Part shown: in pieces, positions 16,734 to 24,322 of the stretch | Numbering within the stretch: position 1 is the stretch's first letter | Layout of the letters: each line of letters opens with the position of its first letter | DNA from: Larkinella arboricola | Lineage (GTDB): Bacteria > Bacteroidota > Bacteroidia > Cytophagales > Spirosomataceae | Direction: 5' to 3' | Assembly: GCF_003259745.1 (NCBI RefSeq) | Contig: NZ_QLMC01000002.1 | Location: 419,097-483,096, forward strand | Length of the DNA stretch: 64,000 bases | Program-made: the position numbers and the translations under genes | The notes under the pieces: generated by a model | Database searches by the model: none | What the model saw: only the letters and a program-made list of their open reading frames with translations | Told to the model about the DNA's origin: nothing

Positions 16734-18050
16734 ATGCTCCTAACCATCACCTTCCTCGCCATTCTGGCCCTGATCGGGTTAATTTCAGTTGTTCGTTTAC
16801 ACACGTTTCTGGCTTTTCTGGCGGTTTCGCTGGGGGCGGGTCTGGCGCTGGGGCTTCAGCCGCTGGCGATTCTTGATTCCATCCAGAAGGGCATCGGCGG
16901 CACGCTCGGTTCCATCACGGCCATCATTGCGCTTGGGGCCATGCTGGGCAAACTGGTGGCCCAGAGCGGGGCCGCCCAGCGCATTGCCACCCAACTCATG
17001 GACCTGGTGGGTACGCGCCATGCCCGCTGGGCGTTTCTGGTGACGGGTTTTATTGTTGGGTTACCGCTGTTTTATTCGGTTGGATTTTTGCTGCTGGCCC
17101 CGCTGGTCATCACGGTTTCGTACCGGTATAAACTGCCCGCCCTGTACATTGGGTTGCCCATGCTGGCGTCGCTGTCGGTCACACAGGGGTATTTACCGCC
17201 CCATCCGGCTCCGCTGGCGATTCTGAAACAGTTTAACGCCGACATGGGCCTGACGCTTTTTTACGGCATCATCGTTTCCATTCCGGCCATTCTGATTTCG
17301 GGTGCGTTGTTTGGCTCCACCGTGAAACGCTACACGACCCTGGCGAATCCGGCTTTCATTGCGCCCGACCTGCGCGAAGATCAGATGCCCTCCACCGCCA
17401 ACAGCTTTCTGACGGTTTTGCTGCCTATTTTGCTGATTGGCCTCAGTACCTTCCTGAGTCCCTTTTTGCCAGCGGGTTCACTAGGGCAGCAGATTATCGT
17501 TTTTGCGGGCGAACCCGTTGTGAGCATGTTTCTGTCGGTGCTGGTGGCTACTTATACGCTGGGCGTTCGGCGGGGAAAAACCGTACCCGAAGTAACGATT
17601 CTGTTCGGTGATGCCATCAAGGATGTGGCCATGCTGTTCCTGATTTTTGGCGGGGCGGGGGCCTTGAAGCAGGTGCTGACCGACGGCGGAGTAAGTGAAT
17701 CCATAGCCGGGATGATGGAAGATTCGACCCTGCACCCTTACGTGCTGGCCTGGGGCATGGCCGCGCTCATCCGGGTCTGTACGGGTTCGTCAACGGTTTC
17801 GGGCATCACGACGGCCGGGTTTGTGGCCCCCATGCTGGCAACGACGGGTGTGGAACCCAACCTGATGGTGCTGAGCATCGGTGCCGGAAGCATGATGTTC
17901 TCGCACGTCAACGACACCGGTTTCTGGCTGTTTCGGGAATACTTCCAGTTGTCGATGGCCGACACGCTTAAAACCTGGTCGGTGATGGAAACGCTGGTTT
18001 CGGTGACGGGTTTGCTGGGCGTGATGGCGCTAAGCTGGGTGTTGGGATAA
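16734..18050 (+). CDS. GntP family gluconate/organic acid permease
   Basis: 438 residues from ATG 16734 (a TTG and GTG lie just upstream in frame and add only two residues). Twelve or more hydrophobic segments, with the GntP family signature GIGGTLGSITAIIALGAMLGKLVAQSGAAQRIA, FIVGLPLFYSVGFLLLAPLV, PPHPAPLAILKQFNADMG and the C-terminal GSSTVSGITTAGFVAPM and SHVNDTGFWLFREYF. It is an inner-membrane proton symporter for gluconate or a related acid. There is no gluconate kinase or dehydratase gene alongside, so the substrate is open. It lies 21 bp downstream of the DinB-like gene and may be cotranscribed. Confidence 0.93.
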   Translation: MLLTITFLAILALIGLISVVRLHTFLAFLAVSLGAGLALGLQPLAILDSIQKGIGGTLGSITAIIALGAMLGKLVAQSGAAQRIATQLMDLVGTRHARWAFLVTGFIVGLPLFYSVGFLLLAPLVITVSYRYKLPALYIGLPMLASLSVTQGYLPPHPAPLAILKQFNADMGLTLFYGIIVSIPAILISGALFGSTVKRYTTLANPAFIAPDLREDQMPSTANSFLTVLLPILLIGLSTFLSPFLPAGSLGQQIIVFAGEPVVSMFLSVLVATYTLGVRRGKTVPEVTILFGDAIKDVAMLFLIFGGAGALKQVLTDGGVSESIAGMMEDSTLHPYVLAWGMAALIRVCTGSSTVSGITTAGFVAPMLATTGVEPNLMVLSIGAGSMMFSHVNDTGFWLFREYFQLSMADTLKTWSVMETLVSVTGLLGVMALSWVLG

Positions 18051-18116
18051 GGGTAAGGCATTGGAAGCGGTCTACCTTATTTTTCGTCCGTTCAATCGCT
18101 TTTCTGACTTTTCACG

Positions 18117-18165
18117 TATGTATGATGCCGAAAATCCAGGTTTCGTGGATCTGTCCGCATACATA
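18117..18165 (+). promoter_or_regulatory. Stem-loop leader reaching the start codon
   Basis: TATGTATG (18117-18124) pairs with CATACATA (18158-18165), enclosing an inner ATCCA/TGGAT stem (18134-18150). The right arm includes the A of the start codon at 18165, so folding could limit initiation of the TPR-Ppx-like gene. Confidence 0.35.
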
Positions 18166-19601
18166 TGAAACGATTTTTCTCTCTGTCCTATCTTTCACTT
18201 TTTCTGGCAGTAACAACGGCTTGTCCGGTGCTGGCTCAGAAAGCGGTCAGCACCGGACAAGCCATTCAGTACATCAAGCTCGCTAACACGTTGCGGGCGC
18301 TGGACAAACCGCAGGATGCCATCAGTCTGCTGGAGCGGGCGTTACCGGCGGTCCGCGGAAAAGATCGCTATTGGGAAGCCGTAACCTACGAGCTGCTTGG
18401 ACTGGCTTACTACGAAAATAACAACACCGAGAACGCCGATTATTACCTTAAGCTGGCTCGCAGTCGGTATGAAAAGCTGCGGTATGTAGCCAGTGCCTGG
18501 GGTGTCAACGAGCTGATTCGGGAACTGTCCGGAAAGAATTTGTACGCCGGGATTCAGTTCGGTGCGTCAGATGTGAAACTGGCCATTTTTAAAACCCGCT
18601 ACGAAAGCGATTTTTACGAAAAAGATATCAAAGCCCGGATTCAGGTTCCGAATGTCAGCTTTGTGGCCGATGCCACCAACTCGCTGAAAGCCGGTCAGGA
18701 TGCGCTGAAGGTATGCCTGGATTCGATCCGTCATTACAACATTCCGGCCGAACGGATTTTTATTGTGTTCAGCAATGAAATGAAGGAAGGACTTGCCCGA
18801 ACCCCGGCGACAAAAAAGATGCTGTACGACCAGTTATCCCGCGCCTTGTCCAACAGCAGTTTGCGCATTGATACCACGCTTTCGACCCACCGCGAAGCCG
18901 AACTGTTTACCGTCGGCTCGATTCCCCGCAAAGTCTGGCCGATCACCTCGGCGCTCAACATCGGCAGTGATGCAACCGCAGGTGGTTATTTCGATCCTAA
19001 TAGGACCTTTCACCCGGTTGAATTGCCGGTGGGCGTGAATACGCTGGTGAGCCGGATCGAAAACAAGCGGTCACTGAGCACTGATGCCTTTAAGCGGGAA
19101 GCGCAGCGGGTGGTAAAAGCGGTGGCCGATACGGCTTTGGGGCCCCGCTTTAAAACCAGGGATACGGGGCTGCAAAACCGTCGGACGGTGGGGCTGGGTG
19201 GTGACGTAGCCTGGGCGCTGGTGACATACCTGCATCCCGAAAAAAGCGGCACCACGGCTGTTGCCATTTCGATGGAGGATATTGACCAGTTTAAAAAACG
19301 GGTGATGGACGATTATCAGGCGCTGACGCACCCGGACGTGAAGGAGATTGCGGATGCGCTCACGCGAACAAAGGCAGAGCAGGAGATTCGGATCGTCCGG
19401 AATCAGGTGGGAGAAAAACAGCTTATTGCCGGGGTGTTGTGGCTCGAAGCGATTATGAAAGCCTACTCGACACCCTCCGTTCCGAAACGGTTTGTGTTTA
19501 TTCGCAACTCCGACATTGGCTGGGTAACGGGCAAATTTCTGGAAACCATCAGTGGCGAATATGAATCGACCATTGCCAGAGGAGCCTTGTATACAAGGTA
19601 G
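18165..19601 (+). CDS. Secreted TPR protein with Ppx/GppA-like domain
   Basis: 478 residues. A signal peptide (MKRFFSLSYLSLFLAVTTACPVLAQ) is followed by TPR-like helices at about 30-120 (AIQYIKLANTLRALDKPQDAISLLERAL, YELLGLAYYENNNTENADYYLKLA). The rest resembles the ASKHA fold of Ppx/GppA phosphatases: a phosphate-1-like loop GIQFGASDVKLAIFKTR (129-145), a stretch LSTHREAELFTVGSI (239-253) like the catalytic ISGxEEARL, phosphate-2-like NIGSDATAGGYF (265-276) followed by LPVGVNTL, and VGLGGDVAWAL (342-352) like the adenosine motif GTGGTxxxLA. The usual Asp of motif 1 is Gln131. Export of such a domain is unusual; activity may be lost or redirected. A strong terminator follows. Confidence 0.7.
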   Translation: MKRFFSLSYLSLFLAVTTACPVLAQKAVSTGQAIQYIKLANTLRALDKPQDAISLLERALPAVRGKDRYWEAVTYELLGLAYYENNNTENADYYLKLARSRYEKLRYVASAWGVNELIRELSGKNLYAGIQFGASDVKLAIFKTRYESDFYEKDIKARIQVPNVSFVADATNSLKAGQDALKVCLDSIRHYNIPAERIFIVFSNEMKEGLARTPATKKMLYDQLSRALSNSSLRIDTTLSTHREAELFTVGSIPRKVWPITSALNIGSDATAGGYFDPNRTFHPVELPVGVNTLVSRIENKRSLSTDAFKREAQRVVKAVADTALGPRFKTRDTGLQNRRTVGLGGDVAWALVTYLHPEKSGTTAVAISMEDIDQFKKRVMDDYQALTHPDVKEIADALTRTKAEQEIRIVRNQVGEKQLIAGVLWLEAIMKAYSTPSVPKRFVFIRNSDIGWVTGKFLETISGEYESTIARGALYTR

Positions 19602-19626
19602 GGGTAAATTCAGGTTGGATAGATGG

Positions 19627-19661
19627 GTACCTTTACACACGCTGTGTAAAGGTACTTTTTT
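19627..19661 (+). terminator. Rho-independent terminator after the TPR-Ppx-like gene
   Basis: Perfect 13 bp stem GTACCTTTACACA/TGTGTAAAGGTAC with a 3 nt loop, followed at once by TTTTTT (19656-19661). It lies 25 bp after the stop codon. Confidence 0.95.
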
Positions 19662-19878
19662 GTGTAGACTGAATGCTGGCTGAACAGGATATTAAAAATG
19701 GGGGCTGCGAACAATCGGCCTTGAGGCTTCTATTTTACACGGCTTTGCCTAATTTTTGAAAGGTAAATGTTGGCGTTTGCCAAATAACATGGGAAACAGG
19801 AAGTAGGTATTTAGTCCGTAAAATTCTAACTTTACCATAAACTTAAACGTCCGTTTTAACTTACCCAAAAGTAACCTT

Positions 19879-21357
19879 ATGCAATCCAACCGTCGCGACT
19901 TTATCAAGGGACTGACAGCCGCTTCGGCGCTGGCGGCTACCCAGAGCGTCGCCAAGCCTTTTGTGGCCCAACCCTTTACTATCATAAAGGATCTGAAGAA
20001 AATCAGCCCCAACGACAAAATTCGGATTGCCACCATCGGTATGGGTATTCAGGGTAACTACGATACCCAGGCGGCCCTGCGCAACCCCGATGTGGAACTG
20101 GTGGCCGTAGCCGACCTGTATTCCGGGCGTCTGGAACATGCGCGCACGGCTTTTGGTCAGCAACTGTTCACGACCCGCGATTACCGCGAGATTCTGGCCC
20201 GGCCGGACGTGGATGCCGTGCTGGTTGTAACGCCCGACCACTGGCATGACCATATCACCATTGCGGCCCTGAAAGCCGGTAAGCACGTGTACTGCGAAAA
20301 ACCGATGGTGCAGCACCTGAACGAAGGCAAAGCCGTGATTGATGCCTGGAAAAAGTCGGGAAAAACCATGCAGGTCGGAAGCCAGCGCATCAGCAGCGCG
20401 GCTTTTCAGGAAGCCAAACGGCTGATTCAGGCCGGAGAAATCGGGGCTATCAACTACATTGAGTCCAACAACGACCGGTTTAACGCCATTGGGGCCTGGA
20501 ACTACTCCGTACCACCGGATGCGTCGCCCCAAACCGTTGATTGGGACCGCTTCCTGGGCGATGCGCCCAAGCGGCCATTCGATCCGATCCGGTTTTTCCG
20601 CTGGCGGAATTTCAAGGATTATGGTACGGGTGTGGCCGGTGACCTGTTCGTCCACCTGATTACGGGTGTTCACTACGTAACCAATACCCTGGGACCCACC
20701 CGTATTTACTCGTCGGGCAACCTGGCCTACTGGAAAGAACACCGGGATGTGCCCGATGTGATGACCAGCATCATGGATTATCCGAAAACCGAGCAGCACG
20801 ACGCGTTCCAGATGGTACTGCGGGTGAACTTTGCCAATGCCGGAAAGATCAGTAACGTAACCCGGATTATCGGTAACGAAGGAACCGTGGAGTTTTCGGA
20901 AAATAACCTGATTCTGACCAAGAAAAAGCTGCCCATCGCGCCGGGTTACGGTAACTACGACAGCTTCTTTACGTTCACGGAAGACGTGCAGAAGAAGTTT
21001 GTGGAGGAATACGACGCCAAATATCCGCCCGAAACCCGGACCGCCGAACCGGTGAAGGAAGTGAAGTTTGAAGCGCCGAAAGACGACGACGCCCACGCCA
21101 AACACTTTGCCGATTTCTTTACGAACGTTCGGAACGGTAGCCAGGGCACCATTGAAGACCCCGTATTCGGTTTCCGCGCGGCTGCTCCCGTACTGGCCTG
21201 CAACGAAAGCTATTTCGAGAATAAGGTGGTGCATTGGGACCCCGTTACGATGACCCAGAAGAACCCCGGTGCTGCTAAAAGCAAACCGGCTGGTTCCGGT
21301 ACCAAAAAGTCAATCCCGGCGAAGAAAGCCGTTACGGCGGTCACGAAAAAAGCGTAA
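19879..21357 (+). CDS. Tat-exported Gfo/Idh/MocA family oxidoreductase
   Basis: 492 residues. The N terminus MQSNRRDFIKGLTAASALAAT is a Tat signal (NRRDFIK). A Rossmann fold follows with GMGIQGNYDTQAAL as dinucleotide loop and the family motif CEKPM at about 138-142 (AGKHVYCEKPMVQHLNEG). The substrate domain contains YVTNTLGPTRIYSSGNLAYWKEH. Such enzymes oxidise or reduce sugars and inositols with bound NAD(P), exported already folded. The last 30 residues are a Lys/Ala-rich tail (GTKKSIPAKKAVTAVTKKA), unlike the family. The gene is monocistronic, bounded by terminators on both sides. Confidence 0.92.
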   Translation: MQSNRRDFIKGLTAASALAATQSVAKPFVAQPFTIIKDLKKISPNDKIRIATIGMGIQGNYDTQAALRNPDVELVAVADLYSGRLEHARTAFGQQLFTTRDYREILARPDVDAVLVVTPDHWHDHITIAALKAGKHVYCEKPMVQHLNEGKAVIDAWKKSGKTMQVGSQRISSAAFQEAKRLIQAGEIGAINYIESNNDRFNAIGAWNYSVPPDASPQTVDWDRFLGDAPKRPFDPIRFFRWRNFKDYGTGVAGDLFVHLITGVHYVTNTLGPTRIYSSGNLAYWKEHRDVPDVMTSIMDYPKTEQHDAFQMVLRVNFANAGKISNVTRIIGNEGTVEFSENNLILTKKKLPIAPGYGNYDSFFTFTEDVQKKFVEEYDAKYPPETRTAEPVKEVKFEAPKDDDAHAKHFADFFTNVRNGSQGTIEDPVFGFRAAAPVLACNESYFENKVVHWDPVTMTQKNPGAAKSKPAGSGTKKSIPAKKAVTAVTKKA

Positions 21358-21387
21358 GAAGCTGACCTGGATTTTCTGAAAATAGCC

Positions 21388-21415
21388 AACAGCCCGGATT
21401 TGCATCCGGGCTGTT
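21388..21415 (+). terminator. Rho-independent terminator after the oxidoreductase gene
   Basis: Perfect 12 bp stem AACAGCCCGGAT/ATCCGGGCTGTT with loop TTGC, 30 bp after the stop codon. The run after the stem is short (GTTAT), but the helix is very stable. Confidence 0.88.
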
Positions 21416-21448
21416 GTTATAGCTGGGGCATCAACAAAAGAATCAGGC

Positions 21449-22744
21449 GTGGAAAATTACAGCATTGTGTTATTCATCATGGCGATCATGATTGTTTTAT
21501 CCGCTGTCGCCAACCGGATCAAATTACCGTATCCCATTCTGCTGGTGCTGGCCGGAATCGGTATTGGTTACCTGCCCGGTATCCCATTGATCACCCTGAA
21601 TCCGGAAGTGATTTTTCTGCTTTTTCTGCCGCCCCTTTTATACGATGCGTCGTTTAACATCTCGTTTAAAGAATTAAAAAGCAACTGGCCGACAGTTAGT
21701 TCGCTGGCCATTTCGCTGGTGTTTCTGACCACCACGGCCATTGCGGTGGTGGGCTATTACCTGATTCCCGGCATGAACTGGCCACTGGCGTTTGCCCTGG
21801 GGGCCATTTTGTCGCCCCCCGATGCGGTGGCGGCTACCAACGTCACCAAGGGACTGGGGCTTTCGCACCGGACCCTGACCATTCTGGAAGGCGAAAGTCT
21901 GGTGAACGATGCTTCCGGACTAACGGCTTACCGGTTTGCGGTGGCGGCCGTTTCGGGAGCCGGTTTTACGCTCTGGAAAGCATACGGGCAATTTCTAATT
22001 GTACTAATCGGTGGTTGTGCCGTCGGTTTGGTGTTTGGCCGGGTGCTGGTGTACTTTCTCCGGCGAATTTATGGCAATAGTTTGATCGCCATCAGTGCCA
22101 TGGCGCTGGCGCCGTTTGTGGCCTATCTGCTGGCGGAAGAAGTGCACGTGTCGGGGGTGCTGGCCGTAGTGGTTCTGGGGATTACCCTGTCGTTTTATAC
22201 CCGAAAACTGTTTCCATCATCCGTCAAAACGCAGAACAAATCTTTCTGGGATGTGATTATATTTCTGCTCAATGGGCTGGTTTTCATCCTGATTGGGCTC
22301 GAGTTTCCGCAGGTGGTCAACAGGATCGACCACGAAATGATTCTACCACTGATTGGCTACAGCTTTCTGATTAGTTTCATTATGCTGATTATCCGGATTT
22401 TGTGGATTTTCGGACACAACAATAATCTGAAAAAATCCATTGCCCGTCGCAACGGCTTTCCGGAGCACCGACGGTTCCGGTTTTATGTGGACGAAAAAAT
22501 TGACTGGCGTGATGCACTGATTATCGGCTGGTCGGGGATGCGCGGCATCGTATCATTGGCGTCGGCCCTGGCCCTGCCTTTGACGCTGGACGATGGGAGT
22601 GAGTTCCCGGAGCGAAACACCTTGATCTTTGTTTCGGTGGTGGTTGTGCTGATCACCTTGGTTGTGCAGGGCCTGAGTTTACCGCTATTGGTCCGGATTC
22701 TAAAAGAAGGCAGGCAACATCCTCCCGTTACCGTGGAGGAATAG
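21449..22744 (+). CDS. CPA1-type Na+/H+ antiporter
   Basis: 431 residues from a GTG start at 21449, chosen because the product begins directly with the first helix. About twelve membrane helices, with the CPA1 core motifs LGAILSPPDAVAATNV and the ion-site EGESLVNDASGLTAY, where Asn-Asp is the transport pair. The cytoplasmic loop HRRFRFYVDEKIDWRDALIIGWSGMRGIVSLASALALPL is typical of NhaP/NHE proteins. There is no C-terminal regulatory (TrkA) domain. It should exchange Na+ or K+ for protons at the inner membrane and serve pH and salt balance. It is a single gene with a strong terminator after it. Confidence 0.93.
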   Translation: MENYSIVLFIMAIMIVLSAVANRIKLPYPILLVLAGIGIGYLPGIPLITLNPEVIFLLFLPPLLYDASFNISFKELKSNWPTVSSLAISLVFLTTTAIAVVGYYLIPGMNWPLAFALGAILSPPDAVAATNVTKGLGLSHRTLTILEGESLVNDASGLTAYRFAVAAVSGAGFTLWKAYGQFLIVLIGGCAVGLVFGRVLVYFLRRIYGNSLIAISAMALAPFVAYLLAEEVHVSGVLAVVVLGITLSFYTRKLFPSSVKTQNKSFWDVIIFLLNGLVFILIGLEFPQVVNRIDHEMILPLIGYSFLISFIMLIIRILWIFGHNNNLKKSIARRNGFPEHRRFRFYVDEKIDWRDALIIGWSGMRGIVSLASALALPLTLDDGSEFPERNTLIFVSVVVVLITLVVQGLSLPLLVRILKEGRQHPPVTVEE

Positions 22745-22779
22745 GGAAGCACCGGATTCCTGGTGCTCCGGTGCTTCCC
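22744..22779. terminator. Bidirectional terminator between convergent genes
   Basis: Perfect 13 bp stem GGGAAGCACCGGA/TCCGGTGCTTCCC with a 10 nt loop (22757-22766), starting at the antiporter stop codon and serving the convergent phosphatase gene as well. T-runs are poor on either side. Confidence 0.85.
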
Positions 22780-22803
22780 GGGGTACTTTTCAAAAAGCCG
22801 GGT

Positions 22804-24165
22804 TTACTTTTTTCTATTCAGGTAGTTATCGCGGTCTTTTGCGTAGCTATCGACCTGCTCTTTTTTATACCGCGTCTCAAATTTATCGGGTGGCAGTAAC
22901 GACTCCGGCCCGAGCGACGGGCTGGCGGCAAATTTCAGGCGTCCTTTTTTATCTTTCTCAATCGAAAACGCGTCGTATACATCGCCCCGAACGGTTTTGG
23001 AGGTATACTGAATACGGGTTGGCGTAATGTCAATGAGTTGGTAGAGTTGCAGCGACGAGCCCGCCCGCTCGATCCAGTCGGGAAAGCGAATGGCATTTTG
23101 ATACGGCCCCGAAACGCTCACCACGTACACGGGTAGCGTTCCATTCATCCGTCCGCGGGCATACACGTGTTCATGACCGGTTAAAACCAGCGGCACCTGA
23201 TACCGCTCGTAGAGGGCTTTGAATTCCGGGAAACGCACACCGGCCTCCCGGTTGCGGGCCAGTTGCTCCATCGAATAATGGTGCACAATAATTACCCAGT
23301 CGCCTTTGAATTCCTTCAGCCGTTCTTCCAGCCAGACCAGCATTTTCTGGGTGCCGGGTTTGTCAATCGGATACCGGATAAGGTTCAGGGAAATAAGCCG
23401 GATGTTGTTGTAATCGACAAAGTAGGTTTCTTCTTCCTGACCCGCGGGACCGTTCTGGGGGAAGGTAAAATTCAGCCGCCAGTGTTTCGTCAGGTAGTCG
23501 GGCGATGCGGCATTGGCATACTCGTGGTTTCCCGGCGTTGCCAGCAGCGGATAACTTTGGTAGACCCAACCGCCCGTCGGAAAAAATTCGTTCCAGTTGC
23601 CCAGGTTTTCGGCCCCCCGGTGGACCAGGTCGCCCCCGAAAAGCAGGAATTTGGCATCCGGTTTATCCATAATCGCTTTGCGGATCGTCCGGCTTCCCAG
23701 CGAGTAAATGTCGCGTTGGACATCCCCAAAATAGATAAATGAAAAGGGTTCACGAGTACCGGAAGCGGTTGTGAATTCCGCCCATTCCGACCAATACGTA
23801 TGATTTCCGACCCGGTAACTGTAGGTCGTATTGGGCTTCAGTCCCTGAATGTTTGCACTATGGTGGTTCCAAGTGCCATCGTCGGCCGTATGCCGCTCCG
23901 TCTTCGCCGGTAAGCGCTTCACCTGATCCTTGAAAAAGGGCGTTGCGGTCGTTTCCAGGTACTCCACAAAACTGACCCGAACGGTATCATGCGTACGCCA
24001 GGAAATACTCTGGCTCGAAACCGGTGCGGTTTCCCAGGAGATGGAAATGTGATGCGGATACCGAAAGGAGAGCGAGGAGGGGTCTTCCTCCTCAAAACGG
24101 CCCCTGGCCGACAAGGCCAAATACCCGGCTACTCCCAAGACTAACAACAACGCTTTATAGTTCAT
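22804..24165 (-). CDS. Purple acid phosphatase-like metallophosphoesterase
   Basis: 453 residues with an N-terminal hydrophobic signal or anchor (ALLLVLGVAGYLALSA). A fibronectin-III-like N-terminal domain of purple acid phosphatases (about 35-135, HHISISWETAP to TYSYRVGNHTYWSEWAEFTT) precedes the calcineurin-like domain. Metal motifs are all present: Asp148 in YFGDVQRD, GGDLVHRG, GNHEYANAAS, HHYSMEQ and GHEHVYARG. The enzyme should hydrolyse phosphate esters in the periplasm or outside. It lies in the same direction as the phospholipase C gene but is separated from it by a strong terminator, so the two are probably independently transcribed members of a phosphate-scavenging set. Confidence 0.92.
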   Translation of the reverse strand: MNYKALLLVLGVAGYLALSARGRFEEEDPSSLSFRYPHHISISWETAPVSSQSISWRTHDTVRVSFVEYLETTATPFFKDQVKRLPAKTERHTADDGTWNHHSANIQGLKPNTTYSYRVGNHTYWSEWAEFTTASGTREPFSFIYFGDVQRDIYSLGSRTIRKAIMDKPDAKFLLFGGDLVHRGAENLGNWNEFFPTGGWVYQSYPLLATPGNHEYANAASPDYLTKHWRLNFTFPQNGPAGQEEETYFVDYNNIRLISLNLIRYPIDKPGTQKMLVWLEERLKEFKGDWVIIVHHYSMEQLARNREAGVRFPEFKALYERYQVPLVLTGHEHVYARGRMNGTLPVYVVSVSGPYQNAIRFPDWIERAGSSLQLYQLIDITPTRIQYTSKTVRGDVYDAFSIEKDKKGRLKFAASPSLGPESLLPPDKFETRYKKEQVDSYAKDRDNYLNRKK

Positions 24166-24271
24166 ACTTCCTGATGATAAGTGAATAGGATAGGTTCTCT
24201 AACCTTACGGTTAAGCAGCCGGAAAAGACTATTGAAAAGGGGGAGTGGGTTGACAGTACACGTAAAAACGC

Positions 24272-24302
24272 AGAAGCCCGGATCGTTTCTACCCGGGCTT
24301 CT
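24272..24302 (-). terminator. Rho-independent terminator after phospholipase C gene
   Basis: 10 bp stem AGAAGCCCGG/CCGGGCTTCT lies 20 bp beyond the stop of the phospholipase gene; on the minus strand it is followed by GCGTTTTTACG. Confidence 0.85.
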
Positions 24303-24322
24303 TTATTGGTTTCAGCGAATCT

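Noticed and set aside
19861..21234. 457-codon minus-strand frame opposite the exported oxidoreductase
   Set aside because: It is a shadow of a gene with full Gfo/Idh motifs; the antisense product shows only codon-mirror composition.
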